64,000 nt of DNA from Vreelandella populi (GTDB lineage Bacteria > Pseudomonadota > Gammaproteobacteria > Pseudomonadales > Halomonadaceae). Location: contig NZ_RZHE01000006.1 of assembly GCF_003989825.1 (NCBI RefSeq), positions 248,001 through 312,000 on the forward strand, read 5' to 3'. The position numbers and the translations under genes were made by a program. Shown one piece after another: positions 51,932 to 61,039 of the stretch (the stretch's first letter is position 1; every line of letters starts with the position of its first letter). The notes below the pieces were generated by a model that saw nothing but the letters and a program-made list of their open reading frames with translations, ran no database searches and was not told where the DNA came from.

Positions 51932-51965
51932 AAGCACTCTTACTCATTTCATAATAAGAGTGCTT
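51932..51965 (-). terminator. Hairpin after the symporter gene
   Basis: A perfect 11-bp stem (51932-51942 with 51955-51965) with a 12-nt loop starts 12 bp after the SSS symporter stop on the minus strand. No strong T-run. It separates the symporter transcript from the kdgM promoter region. Confidence 0.55.
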
Positions 51966-51976
51966 ATGGGGGTTAA

Positions 51977-53767
51977 TTACTTATAAGCTACTTGCGGGTT
52001 ATTACTGGCCATTTGCATTGCCCGCTTGCTGGAACGTGCAGAAAGAAGCATTAGAACCGCAGGAATCATTATCAAAGCACCGCAAAGCAGCATAATGAGG
52101 CGGCCATTAGTCGAGTTGGGAAGTAACGACAATCCCATGACCATAATGCTTCCCATCAGAATCAAGCGCCCCAGAATGATCTTCTGACCGTAATCAATCT
52201 CATCTGCTGCAGGATCTGCTTCAGTGCTCTCTACCGGCGTTTCCCAACGCTGCCACATTTCCTGACGTTCAGCCGCACGCTCGGTAGACTGAGCTTCGGG
52301 TTTATAGAAAAGTGTACTGAGCAAGAAGAAGCCGCCGGTTATTACCACGTGTGCACCGATGGCAAGTGAGACACGGAAATCGGACCACTCACGAGCCGTG
52401 ATATCCATTCCCAGCATATTATTGACAAGATCCGGGCTCAGCCAAGCACCAACCGTATAGGAAACCATGCAGCCCACTACCAGCGTACCCCAGCCTGACC
52501 AGTCGGGCGTCTTGCGAATAATCATGCCCAGCATGGCAGGAATGGTAATCGGGAAGGTAATCAACGCACTTGCTGTTAACAGGATCTCAAACAAGCTCAT
52601 GCTTTTCAGCGAGTTGATAAACAAACTGATACCAATAATGATCGCGCCAAAGCTCAAGGTTACAAAACGTGATACGCGCAGCATCTCCTGCTCAGTAGCA
52701 TGAGGCTTAATGATAGGCAGATAGAAGTTGCGTACGAAGAAGCCTGCATTGCGGTTCAGACCTGAGTCCATTGATGACATGCTGGCAGCAAACATGGCGG
52801 CCATTAAGAGCCCAAGCATACCCGCGGGCATGTATTCACTAACGAAGGCAACAAATACCGCTTCGTTGGCCTTGGCACCTAGTGAAGAGAAATTTTCCAT
52901 GAAGCCGGGGCTGTAGGCGTGCATGAACCATGCAGGGAAGAACCATACAATGGGGCCAACCAAGGCAAGGCAAAGTGTAAAAAGCGCGCCATAGCGAGCA
53001 TTTTTACTGTTTTTAGCACACATGTAACGGTAGCCATTAAGCGTATTGTTCATCATGAATATTTGCTTAATGATTAACATGAATACCCAAAAACCAAATA
53101 GCCATGCATAACCATAGCCACTGCCGGTTAAAAACTCGCCATCATAGCTGGATACGATATGGCTAACGCTTTCTGTGTTTCCCCAGGCAACAATAAAGCA
53201 GACGAAGGTGACCGACATGATGATCAACATCTGTACATAGTCGGAGGCAACAACAGCCCAAGCACCACCTGTTACAGACATTGCCACTACGGCAATACCT
53301 GTAAGCAAAATGACAGTTTCAAGAGGAACGTTGAATACCGCTGAGGTAATAATTGCCAGGGCACTTAGCCATGTAGCGGCGGAAACCAAACCGTCAAACA
53401 TGCTAAACCAGATAAACGTTTGCTCACTGGGTTTGCCAAAGCGCATCTTCAAGGCTTCTGCTGCAGTGACTACGCGCAGCTGGCGAAACCGGGGAGCAAA
53501 GTATACATAGTTCAGAAAATAGCCGGCGGCATTGGCCATAAAAAGAAAAATGATAGCAAAGCCACTGACATAAGCCTGAGAAGCTGCTCCTGTAAATGTC
53601 CAGGCGGAGAACTGGGTCATGAAAGCGGTGGAGCCTACCAACCACCACAACATATTACCGCCACCTCGAAAGTAATCGCTTGTATCACTGTTGAAGTTTT
53701 TGAAAACCCAACCGATTACCATCAGAAAAACCAGGTAAATTAATATTACCCAAACATCAATACTCAT
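51977..53767 (-). CDS. Sodium:solute symporter (SSS family)
   Basis: A 596-residue membrane protein with about 13-14 hydrophobic segments. It has SSS features: FRGGGNMLWWLVGSTAFMTQ near residue 34, the helix-2 region WTFTGAASQAY, and the sodium-site helix MLGLLMAAMFAASMSSMDSG near 317. The C-terminal 60 residues include a charged loop and two more helices. Its position between the MR-type enzyme and kdgM suggests uptake of galacturonate, unsaturated oligomers or another sugar acid across the inner membrane, driven by sodium. Confidence 0.9.
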   Translation of the reverse strand: MSIDVWVILIYLVFLMVIGWVFKNFNSDTSDYFRGGGNMLWWLVGSTAFMTQFSAWTFTGAASQAYVSGFAIIFLFMANAAGYFLNYVYFAPRFRQLRVVTAAEALKMRFGKPSEQTFIWFSMFDGLVSAATWLSALAIITSAVFNVPLETVILLTGIAVVAMSVTGGAWAVVASDYVQMLIIMSVTFVCFIVAWGNTESVSHIVSSYDGEFLTGSGYGYAWLFGFWVFMLIIKQIFMMNNTLNGYRYMCAKNSKNARYGALFTLCLALVGPIVWFFPAWFMHAYSPGFMENFSSLGAKANEAVFVAFVSEYMPAGMLGLLMAAMFAASMSSMDSGLNRNAGFFVRNFYLPIIKPHATEQEMLRVSRFVTLSFGAIIIGISLFINSLKSMSLFEILLTASALITFPITIPAMLGMIIRKTPDWSGWGTLVVGCMVSYTVGAWLSPDLVNNMLGMDITAREWSDFRVSLAIGAHVVITGGFFLLSTLFYKPEAQSTERAAERQEMWQRWETPVESTEADPAADEIDYGQKIILGRLILMGSIMVMGLSLLPNSTNGRLIMLLCGALIMIPAVLMLLSARSSKRAMQMASNNPQVAYK

Positions 53768-53872
53768 AAAAAACTCCTTATTCTTTGTTATTCGAACATC
53801 GGCTTTGCCGAATAGTTATAAAGCTGGCGCTTAGAAATAGACGCTTTTATGCAAACTGCTTACAGAAACCGA

Positions 53873-55027
53873 TTAATAACTCTCTAGAGTATTATTCTTG
53901 ATGTAATCAAAATTGATGCTTTCGCCCAATCCAGGCCGCTCCGGCATGTGGACATAACCGTCAGCATCCATCTCATCAGCAATAACATTGAGGTAAGCAG
54001 GCGCTTCGTCGTACTCCATATGCGGATGAAGCAGGCCGCGTTCATACCACTGACAGTTTGTGATGGCGCCTACTACGGCGAGATTCGCCGCACCGTTGCC
54101 ATGGATTTCACAATCCATACCGAAGGCTTCAGCCAAATGGGCCACTTTTAAACAGGGCGTAATACCACCACCGTTGGCAACCCCTGCCCGCAAGATGTCA
54201 CAGGCGTTATGCTGTACCCAGCTAGCACGGCTATGGTGTTTTCCAGCGATGGTTTCAGGGCCGATAACAGGTACGTCTACCTGCTGGGTAAGCCAACGGT
54301 ATGACTCCATGGAATCTTCCGGCATTGGCTCTTCAAACCAGGCAAAGTCCAGACGAGAAAGAGCACGTCCAATCTTGAGGGCGTCTGTGCGGTTGTACCA
54401 ATGATACCCATCCAGCATTAGAGCAATATTTGGCCCTACCGCTTCGCGCACCGCTTCACAGGCGCGGATATCCATTTCAACACTCGGTGCAAAACTAACC
54501 GGGGGCATCCAGGTATGCAGCTTGATTCCTTTATAGCCACGAGAGACAAGCTGCTCTGCAAATTGCGCGTACTCTTCGGGCGTTGAAAGCCCACCTGTCG
54601 TTTCATCACCGCACATTGTGCTGGCATATGCTTTTACCTTACTGCGCGCCCCACCCAGTAACTGATAGACAGGCACATCGAGTTGGCGTCCGGCCAAGTC
54701 CCATAAGGCTTGATCCAGAATAGCCATGGCTCTATCGGTCAGCTGCGCCCCACTACCTCGCTGGCGAAGCCAGAGATCCTGCCAGATTAATTCGCGAGCA
54801 TGGACCGGCTTGCCTAGCGCTGCTTTCTTGAAATATTGCTCAACGATATACGGCCGAATTAGCTCTTGAGGGGCAAAGGCATGCCCCTGAACGCCGTTTT
54901 CTGATGTAACGCTAAGCATGGCAATTTGCGCTTCGCTAGGCTTACCAGCATGCGCGTGGCCAGCACTGTCTCGGGCTAGTTTGGATTCATAGCGGATTAC
55001 GTCTACAGATATGGATTCAATTTTCAT
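53873..55027 (-). CDS. Enolase-superfamily (MR/MLE) sugar-acid dehydratase or isomerase, substrate unassigned
   Basis: A 384-residue mandelate-racemase-group protein. Metal ligands are Asp206 (LMLDGYHW), Glu232 (FEEPMPE) and Glu258 (IGPETIAG). On the first catalytic side it has Lys169-x-His171 (GIKLHTW) instead of the common K-x-K, and His309 (CEIHGNG) on the other. It differs clearly from the galactarolactone cycloisomerase at 59.9 kb, so it must act on another substrate or step. ATG 55025-55027 is preferred over an upstream frame extension, with GAGGGG 11 bp before it. It is upstream of, and in line with, the symporter gene. Confidence 0.85.
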   Translation of the reverse strand: MKIESISVDVIRYESKLARDSAGHAHAGKPSEAQIAMLSVTSENGVQGHAFAPQELIRPYIVEQYFKKAALGKPVHARELIWQDLWLRQRGSGAQLTDRAMAILDQALWDLAGRQLDVPVYQLLGGARSKVKAYASTMCGDETTGGLSTPEEYAQFAEQLVSRGYKGIKLHTWMPPVSFAPSVEMDIRACEAVREAVGPNIALMLDGYHWYNRTDALKIGRALSRLDFAWFEEPMPEDSMESYRWLTQQVDVPVIGPETIAGKHHSRASWVQHNACDILRAGVANGGGITPCLKVAHLAEAFGMDCEIHGNGAANLAVVGAITNCQWYERGLLHPHMEYDEAPAYLNVIADEMDADGYVHMPERPGLGESINFDYIKNNTLESY

Positions 55028-55082
55028 GGTACTTGGGCCCCTCGCAGGTAGCAGGCTCCTGCGTTTGTAATCAATACTTAAG

Positions 55083-55103
55083 ATCATACATAATATGTTT
55101 GAT
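55083..55103. promoter_or_regulatory. Candidate operator in the divergent promoter region
   Basis: ATCATACATAATATGTTTGA contains ACATAATATGT (55088-55098). It lies in the 215-bp region between the divergent MR-type gene and the lactonase gene, 61 bp and 145 bp from their starts, where a shared regulator could act on both. Confidence 0.45.
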
Positions 55104-55242
55104 ACTAGTGATATCCATAGCCGACAACAATATAGACAATGGTATGAATGCGCTAAAACGTATCAATAGTATTGACATGCAATATATAAATATGAATTTA
55201 AGCTATATTGCGGTTACTAAAACCGCAAACTCAGGAGCACAA

Positions 55243-56262
55243 ATGAGCGATAAAAAGCAAACGTTATATGTCGGGTGTGCATTAAGCGGCGAGCTTTATA
55301 CCATTAACCTATCAGTAGCTACAGGTGAACTTGGGTATTGTGCTCATGAGCAATTACCCGGTTTGCAGAAACCAGGTGGCGCAATGCCGCTTACTATATC
55401 CCGTGACCGCAATACGTTGTACGCCGTCTCTAGGGGGGAGCCCTTTTTTATTGCGGCTTATAATATTGGTACACAGGGCCGCTTACAGCATATTGGCAAC
55501 ACACCTATTGAAACCAACTTGGCCTACATTCAGACAAGCATCGATGACAGCTATTTATTGAGCGCCTCGTTTATCGACCATCACGTATCGACTTATCCAG
55601 TGCAGGAAGACCACCGCATCAGTGAGTCCGCCAAGCATATCTGTGATATTTCCAACGCCCATATGCTCTCCATGAGTCCCGATAGCACCACCGTGCTGGC
55701 TACAGGCCTGGGTAAAGACGTTATATATCAATGGCAATGGCTAACTTCTCAAGCGAATGAGAAAGCCCCTCCTCCCCTGCAAAGTATCAACCAGCTACAG
55801 CTACCAGAGGGGACGGGGCCAAGGCATATCGCTTACCACCCAGTCCACCCTATTGCGTATATTATTGGCGAAAGAAACGGCACTATTAACGCTGTACGTT
55901 ATAACGCTTCAGGACTAACCCTTGTTCAAACGGACTACTTGCCTGATCAGGTAGACGCCTTTCAAGCAGCTGATATTCATATTACGCCTGATGGGCGCTT
56001 CCTTTACGCTTCAGAAAAGGCAACTTCGACCTTGCACTTATTCAAGGTTAGGTCAGATGGAATTATTCGATTTGAAAAACTGTTCTCTACAGAAAATCGC
56101 CCCCGGGGATTTGCTATCACACCTGATGGTAATTACCTCGTAGCAGCGGGCCAATTTTCACATCATATTTCGAGCTATCGTATTGATGCTGAAACCGGCT
56201 ATCTGCAATTCATTAGTCGCCTCGCTGTGGGGCAAAGCCCCGACTGGGTTGAAATGCTATAA
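55243..56262 (+). CDS. Seven-bladed beta-propeller lactonase (YbhE/Pgl type)
   Basis: A 339-residue cytoplasmic protein with the lactonase repeats. Examples are YVGCALSGELYTINLSVATGEL at the N-terminus, GPRHIAYHPVHPIAYIIGE near 190, ITPDGRFLYASEKATSTLHLF near 250, and PRGFAITPDGNYLVAAGQ near 285. The family includes 6-phosphogluconolactonase, but here the gene lies in a uronate locus that produces galactarolactones, so a sugar-acid lactone is a more likely substrate (inference). AGGAG lies 6 bp before ATG 55243; the frame extends upstream through the promoter and is not coding there. Confidence 0.88.
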   Translation: MSDKKQTLYVGCALSGELYTINLSVATGELGYCAHEQLPGLQKPGGAMPLTISRDRNTLYAVSRGEPFFIAAYNIGTQGRLQHIGNTPIETNLAYIQTSIDDSYLLSASFIDHHVSTYPVQEDHRISESAKHICDISNAHMLSMSPDSTTVLATGLGKDVIYQWQWLTSQANEKAPPPLQSINQLQLPEGTGPRHIAYHPVHPIAYIIGERNGTINAVRYNASGLTLVQTDYLPDQVDAFQAADIHITPDGRFLYASEKATSTLHLFKVRSDGIIRFEKLFSTENRPRGFAITPDGNYLVAAGQFSHHISSYRIDAETGYLQFISRLAVGQSPDWVEML

Positions 56263-56332
56263 GCGAGGCTTATTGCCAGGGTTGGTATCGGTTAAGTATG
56301 CCATAAGACTTTTCGCCAATTTTTGATAGCAA

Positions 56333-56343
56333 ACATAATATGT
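56333..56343 (+). promoter_or_regulatory. Candidate operator upstream of the PL9 lyase gene
   Basis: ACATAATATGT is identical to the core at 55088-55098 and lies 95-105 bp before the pectate lyase start. Confidence 0.45.
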
Positions 56344-56437
56344 ATTATTTTTAAAATCCTATTTCCTTATCTCTCTTTCCTGCCTCATCAAGAGGCAGAC
56401 TCGCTTGAATAATCATAATGAAAAATAAGGTTTATCC

Positions 56438-58687
56438 ATGAAAAAAATAGCGACGTTTGCATTAACAGTTATCGCGCCCACCTTTGGCACCTCGCTGGTA
56501 ATTGCCGAGGAAACGCACGAACTTACCTGGCAGAGTATTACCTTTGGGCAGTCAACTGACCTAAATTTTGGATCTACCATTCTTCCTGAAAAAATAGGCA
56601 CAAACGAAGTTACCAGCAACGGACAGCCAGTCTCATCAGGCGCTTTGCTTGATAACGTTACGATTGAAAGCCGCGGTGGCAAGTTAGCCAACTCCCATGA
56701 AGGCGGCACGTTTTACTACACAACGCTCCCTACCGATGTAAATTTCACGCTTTCTGCCACGTTGACATTGGAACAACTGGGCCCCGAAACAGGGGCGACA
56801 CCCAATCGCCAGGAAGGCGCAGGCATGATGGTGCGCGATATTATGGGAGCCCCTCGCGCCCACCCTCAACCGTTAGGACACGAAGAGTTTCCAGCGGCAT
56901 CCAACATCGTTATGAACCTGCTGCATTCCCATACGCGTGAAAATGATGGGATGGCTAATGTAGCGGCGGTATACCGTGAAGGCATAAATGATCCGTGGGG
57001 TAATCCGGGTAATTTATTGAGCAAACAGGACTACGCGCAAGGTATCCCTCACGGTACCGAATATCAATACCGTATGACCCTGACCCGCACCGATGAAAAC
57101 TTTACGGTAACCGTCGATAGCGAGCAGGAAAGCTACGCCAAGGAGCTAAGCGATGCCCCTGCCAACCTGGTAGAGGTGCAGGATCCCGACCACCAGTATG
57201 TAGGCTTCTTTGCTGCGCGTAACGCACGTATGAACGTTACGGATATTCACCTTGAGCTGAGCGATGCTGATACTAGAGACGACATTGCCTATGAGGCACC
57301 TAAGCCACCGCTGGTATGGTCATTGGCATCACCAGAAGTAACTAGCGTACCGGATTACGCGCTTCAAGCGATTGCCAACCAGCCCGGCGAATTCAGTATT
57401 ACTCAAGCAGGCCAGCCTCTGGCAGAAAAACAGGCAGTCGAAGCCGGCGATCTCTTCAAGTTTGCGCTTGAGATAACCGCCCCCACCGATGTGGTGGTTT
57501 CATTTCACCCATCAGAAGGTCAAGGCAGTGAAGAGCACAATGGTGAGGAGCACAGCCAGCAGCTTACGATTGAACCTGTAACGCTGGCCGACCCTTATAA
57601 TATTCATGTGGCACCGGATGGGCGCCCCGATCATGCCGGTGATCAAGCACAGCCGCTAGATCTGACGTCTGCCATAGCTCGGGTAGCACCAGGCGGAACC
57701 ATTCATTTGGCCAGCGGTGAGTACGAGTCCATTGAAATCCCCCTCACTGCCAGCGGCTCCCCAGGTAAGTTGAAGCGCTTAACGGGAGAAGGCGCCGATG
57801 TGCGTTTTATCGGCATGGTGTCACATAATGCCCATTACTGGCATCTGGATCATATAGAGGTCGCGGGCGAGCGCTTGATCGTGCACGGCAGTCATAACCT
57901 GTTTGAGCATATCGTCACGCATAGCGCTCCGGACACGGGCTTCCAGATTACCTCTCCTGATAATGTTGGGCGGGCGCTTTGGGCAAGCCACAATACGGTT
58001 CGTTATAGTGAAAGCTATAACAATGAAGACGCCTCAGGTATCAATGCAGATGGATTCGCCGCAAAAATGCGCATCGGGGAAGGTAACAGTTTCGACCACT
58101 GCATTTCTCACCATAATATCGATGACGGCTGGGACTTGTTCAACAAGGTAGAGGATGGCCCAAATGGTGCGGTAACGATTACCAGCTCTATCGCCTTTAA
58201 CAACGGGCAAACCTTCAACACCCAACAGACAGGCGGAAACCTGGGCAATGGGTTCAAGCTGGGTGGAGAAGGTCTTCCTGTACCCCATGTTGTCGAGGGC
58301 AACCTCTCGTTCAACAATGGAATGGATGGCTTTACCGATAACTTTAACTCCGGCACGTTAACCATTGATAACAACGTGGCAATCGATAATAAACGGTTTA
58401 ATTTTATTGTTCGTCAAAGCCCCTATGAAGGCCAGCTTGAGCCTGCCCAGCTATCCCGCAATATCTCACTGCACCTTGAGAATGTAAGCGAATACAGTGA
58501 TAGCGTGCATGGCAATATCAGCGATGATAACTGGTTCATTCAGGATGAAAACGCATCATCAAGAGAGCTGCCTTTTGATGACGAAACGATAGCCAAAATT
58601 AAAGCCCTGCTGCAGCAGGAAGCCCATACTGAAAGCGAACAGCGTGAACGCGCCTTTGCCCTGCAGCGGTTAGTGTTCAACCAATAA
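56438..58687 (+). CDS. pelX: Exopolygalacturonate lyase, PL9 family (PelX-like)
   Basis: A 749-residue exported lyase, the size of Dickeya PelX. It has a signal peptide (MKKIATFALTVIAPTFG..., cleaved after VIA), an N-terminal beta-sandwich region of about 400 residues, then a right-handed parallel beta-helix. The PL9 calcium site is complete: Asp538 (GINADGFAAK), Asp562, Asp563 and Asp566 (NIDDGWD), spaced as in Pel9A (209/233/234/237). The catalytic Lys607 is in NGFKLGG. It releases unsaturated digalacturonate from oligogalacturonides, probably in the periplasm after KdgM uptake. A strong terminator follows. Confidence 0.92.
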   Translation: MKKIATFALTVIAPTFGTSLVIAEETHELTWQSITFGQSTDLNFGSTILPEKIGTNEVTSNGQPVSSGALLDNVTIESRGGKLANSHEGGTFYYTTLPTDVNFTLSATLTLEQLGPETGATPNRQEGAGMMVRDIMGAPRAHPQPLGHEEFPAASNIVMNLLHSHTRENDGMANVAAVYREGINDPWGNPGNLLSKQDYAQGIPHGTEYQYRMTLTRTDENFTVTVDSEQESYAKELSDAPANLVEVQDPDHQYVGFFAARNARMNVTDIHLELSDADTRDDIAYEAPKPPLVWSLASPEVTSVPDYALQAIANQPGEFSITQAGQPLAEKQAVEAGDLFKFALEITAPTDVVVSFHPSEGQGSEEHNGEEHSQQLTIEPVTLADPYNIHVAPDGRPDHAGDQAQPLDLTSAIARVAPGGTIHLASGEYESIEIPLTASGSPGKLKRLTGEGADVRFIGMVSHNAHYWHLDHIEVAGERLIVHGSHNLFEHIVTHSAPDTGFQITSPDNVGRALWASHNTVRYSESYNNEDASGINADGFAAKMRIGEGNSFDHCISHHNIDDGWDLFNKVEDGPNGAVTITSSIAFNNGQTFNTQQTGGNLGNGFKLGGEGLPVPHVVEGNLSFNNGMDGFTDNFNSGTLTIDNNVAIDNKRFNFIVRQSPYEGQLEPAQLSRNISLHLENVSEYSDSVHGNISDDNWFIQDENASSRELPFDDETIAKIKALLQQEAHTESEQRERAFALQRLVFNQ

Positions 58688-58699
58688 AAAACTAGCGTT

Positions 58700-58738
58700 G
58701 AGTGCTTAGTGCTATCCCTAGCATTAAGCACTCTTTTT
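58700..58738 (+). terminator. Intrinsic terminator after pelX
   Basis: A 14-bp stem with one G-U (58700-58713 with 58720-58733) and a 6-nt loop, followed by five T. It separates pelX from the esterase gene, which therefore needs its own promoter or read-through. Confidence 0.9.
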
Positions 58739-58775
58739 AATACTGCAGCATGAAATGTTATGTGAGTCATCAACC

Positions 58776-59789
58776 ATGCCAAAACGAGTAAAACGTTCAG
58801 CTATATGGCTGGCGTTAGCCTTGTGGGGCACCATAAATACAGGGGGAGCTATGGCCTATGCTTTACAGCATGAAGCAGTTTTGCCGCTTTGGGACGGGCA
58901 GCCCGAAGGAATACCAGATGGCCTTACGCCATTAGTAGAGGATCGCTCCAAGAACCTGTTCCGGCCTGATCGGGCGTTAACGGGTATCGTTGAGCCGAGC
59001 CTAACGGCATGGATTCCGGAGCGCCCCAACGGCACCTCCATTATTATCGCCCCCGGCGGCTCTTACAGGCGCGTAGTTCTAGACAAGGAAGGTATCGAGA
59101 TCGCCAAGGCACTAGCACCTTTAGGCATTACCAGCTTTCTGTTGACCTACCGGCTGCCTGGCGAAGGACATGCTAACCGAGCGGACGCACCTCTCGCCGA
59201 TGCGCAGCGTGCAATGCGCCTGGTGCGCGGACATGCAGACGAATGGGGTCTTGATCCTGAACGGATCGGATTTCTGGGCTTTTCTGCCGCCGGTCACCTG
59301 GGAGCGTCGCTTGCGACCGGATACGATCAGGCAACTTATGAAGTGGATGAGGCTGAGCAGGCCGTATCGGCCCGACCGGATTTCGTTGCACTCGTTTATC
59401 CCGTCGTGACAATGCAGGATGAGGATGTTCACGAAGGATCTCGTACCGCCCTGCTAGGCAATAGCCCTACATCGCAGCAGAAGCTGGATCGCTCGCCTGA
59501 AGTGCATGTAACAGCTGATTCACCCGAAACATTTCTAGTGCTGGCCGATGACGATCCATCGGTGCCGCCCGCCAACGCCGTCGCCTTTTATAGTGCGCTT
59601 CACGAGGCAGGAGTGAAGGCTGAGCTGCATATCTTCCGTGATGGCGGCCATGGCTTTGGCATTAGTGGCGCAAAGAGTAAGCCGGTTGCCGGCTGGCCAC
59701 GTCTATTAGCAGAGTGGATGACGCAAATTGGAGTTATGCCAGAAACACTGACACAAGTTATACCAGAACAGTCGGAACGAAAGCGCTAA
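58776..59789 (+). CDS. Secreted alpha/beta hydrolase, probable pectin acetylesterase
   Basis: A 337-residue exported esterase. It has a signal peptide ending GGAMA near residue 27, oxyanion loop IIIAPGGSYRRV near 90, nucleophile Ser170 in GFLGFSAAGHLGAS, acid in VLADDDPSVPP, and His in RDGGHGFG. This BD-FAE/acetyl-esterase fold is shared with PaeX-like pectin acetylesterases and acetyl-xylan esterases. The pectinolytic neighbours point to acetylated oligogalacturonides. ATG 58755 is an alternative start seven codons upstream; neither has a good ribosome-binding site. Confidence 0.85.
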   Translation: MPKRVKRSAIWLALALWGTINTGGAMAYALQHEAVLPLWDGQPEGIPDGLTPLVEDRSKNLFRPDRALTGIVEPSLTAWIPERPNGTSIIIAPGGSYRRVVLDKEGIEIAKALAPLGITSFLLTYRLPGEGHANRADAPLADAQRAMRLVRGHADEWGLDPERIGFLGFSAAGHLGASLATGYDQATYEVDEAEQAVSARPDFVALVYPVVTMQDEDVHEGSRTALLGNSPTSQQKLDRSPEVHVTADSPETFLVLADDDPSVPPANAVAFYSALHEAGVKAELHIFRDGGHGFGISGAKSKPVAGWPRLLAEWMTQIGVMPETLTQVIPEQSERKR

Positions 59790-59880
59790 TAATTAAAAAA
59801 TTAATAGCGCTAATCTTATAAAAAATTTAATTACTGATTGCTGCGTTACAACTAACAGCTTCATTAATTAACCCAACACT

Positions 59881-61017
59881 TCATACCTCTTTTAACGCAT
59901 AAGTATTAAGCGCCTCACGATTAATCTCAATGCCTAACCCAGGGCCATCCGGTATGGTCATCACACCGTGTTGATGCTCAATGGGCGTTTGTACCACCGC
60001 TTGTCGAAACGGGTTTTCCGTTCGATCAAATTCCATGATTGGTTCAAGCGGTTTTCGGCGCGGCGGGTTGGGCGCGAGTGCGGCCATAAACTGAAGGCTG
60101 GCCGCCAGGCACACCGCCGTGCCCCATACGTGGGGCACTAATCTTACGCCGTGCATGGCAGCCATATCCGCGACCCGGCGAATTTCGCTAAAGCCGCCCA
60201 CGCCGCAAATGTCTGGTTGTACGATATCGACGGCTCTACGCGCCAGCGGTTCGTGCATGGCGTAGCGTCCATGCCAGTTCTCGCCGCTGGCCACTGGGAT
60301 AGGCTGCCCTGCCCTGACGGCTGCATAGGTATCAATCTGTTCCGGGAGTACCGGCTCTTCAAACCAGTCGATACCAAACGCCGCCGCACGCTGGCCTACT
60401 TCGATGGCTTCCAGGTAGTCATAGCCGTGGTTGGCATCAATCATAAGGCGCACATCCGGCCCAATTGACTCACGCACGGCCTCAATCACTTTCAGGTCTT
60501 CTTCAACATCAAAGCCGATCTTGATCTTGACGGCGTGAAAGCCCTCGTGACGATAACGCGCCACTTCCGCCGCGACGTCGCTGACACGATCAACGCCCTC
60601 GCGGCAAAACGAACCGGTGGCATAGGCACGCACAGATTCACGAAACCGCCCGCCAAGCAGCGTGGAAACAGGTACGCCGAAGTGCTTGCCCTTGATATCC
60701 CACAGCGCGATATCGATACCGCTCAAGGCCGTCATGGTTAAGCCACGTTGGCCCTGATCACGAAGACGGTTATAAAGGTTGAGCCACACTTTCTCGGTTT
60801 GCAGCGGGTCTTCGCCGATCAGTGCCTGGGCGTATACCTGGACAATGGCAGCATTGGGCTTGGCTGGCCCCAGGCACTCGCCCCACCCAACGGTGCCGTC
60901 TTCACAAATGATTTCGACTAAACAGTGCTGGCGGCGTGTGAATGACATCGAAGCACTTTCAAACGCTGTTTCAAGCTTGTGATCCAGAATATGAGTCTTG
61001 ACCGCTTCTATTCTCAT
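59881..61017 (-). CDS. gci: D-galactarolactone cycloisomerase (enolase superfamily)
   Basis: A 378-residue MR-group enzyme, equal in length to Agrobacterium Gci and with the same N-terminal (VGWGECLGPAKPNAA), central (VKIKIGF, LMIDANHGY, WFEEPVLPEQ, SGENWHGRY) and C-terminal (VPHVWGTAV, EPIMEFDRTENPFRQAV) motifs. K-x-K lies near 165 and the catalytic His is in VPHVWG. It converts galactaro-1,4-lactone to 5-keto-4-deoxyglucarate, the KdgD substrate. ATG 61015-61017, preceded by AGGAA, is chosen over one six codons upstream. It is the last gene of a TRAP-gci operon, 22 bp after dctM. Confidence 0.93.
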   Translation of the reverse strand: MRIEAVKTHILDHKLETAFESASMSFTRRQHCLVEIICEDGTVGWGECLGPAKPNAAIVQVYAQALIGEDPLQTEKVWLNLYNRLRDQGQRGLTMTALSGIDIALWDIKGKHFGVPVSTLLGGRFRESVRAYATGSFCREGVDRVSDVAAEVARYRHEGFHAVKIKIGFDVEEDLKVIEAVRESIGPDVRLMIDANHGYDYLEAIEVGQRAAAFGIDWFEEPVLPEQIDTYAAVRAGQPIPVASGENWHGRYAMHEPLARRAVDIVQPDICGVGGFSEIRRVADMAAMHGVRLVPHVWGTAVCLAASLQFMAALAPNPPRRKPLEPIMEFDRTENPFRQAVVQTPIEHQHGVMTIPDGPGLGIEINREALNTYALKEV

Positions 61018-61039
61018 GGCTGATTTTCCTGTCATGGCG

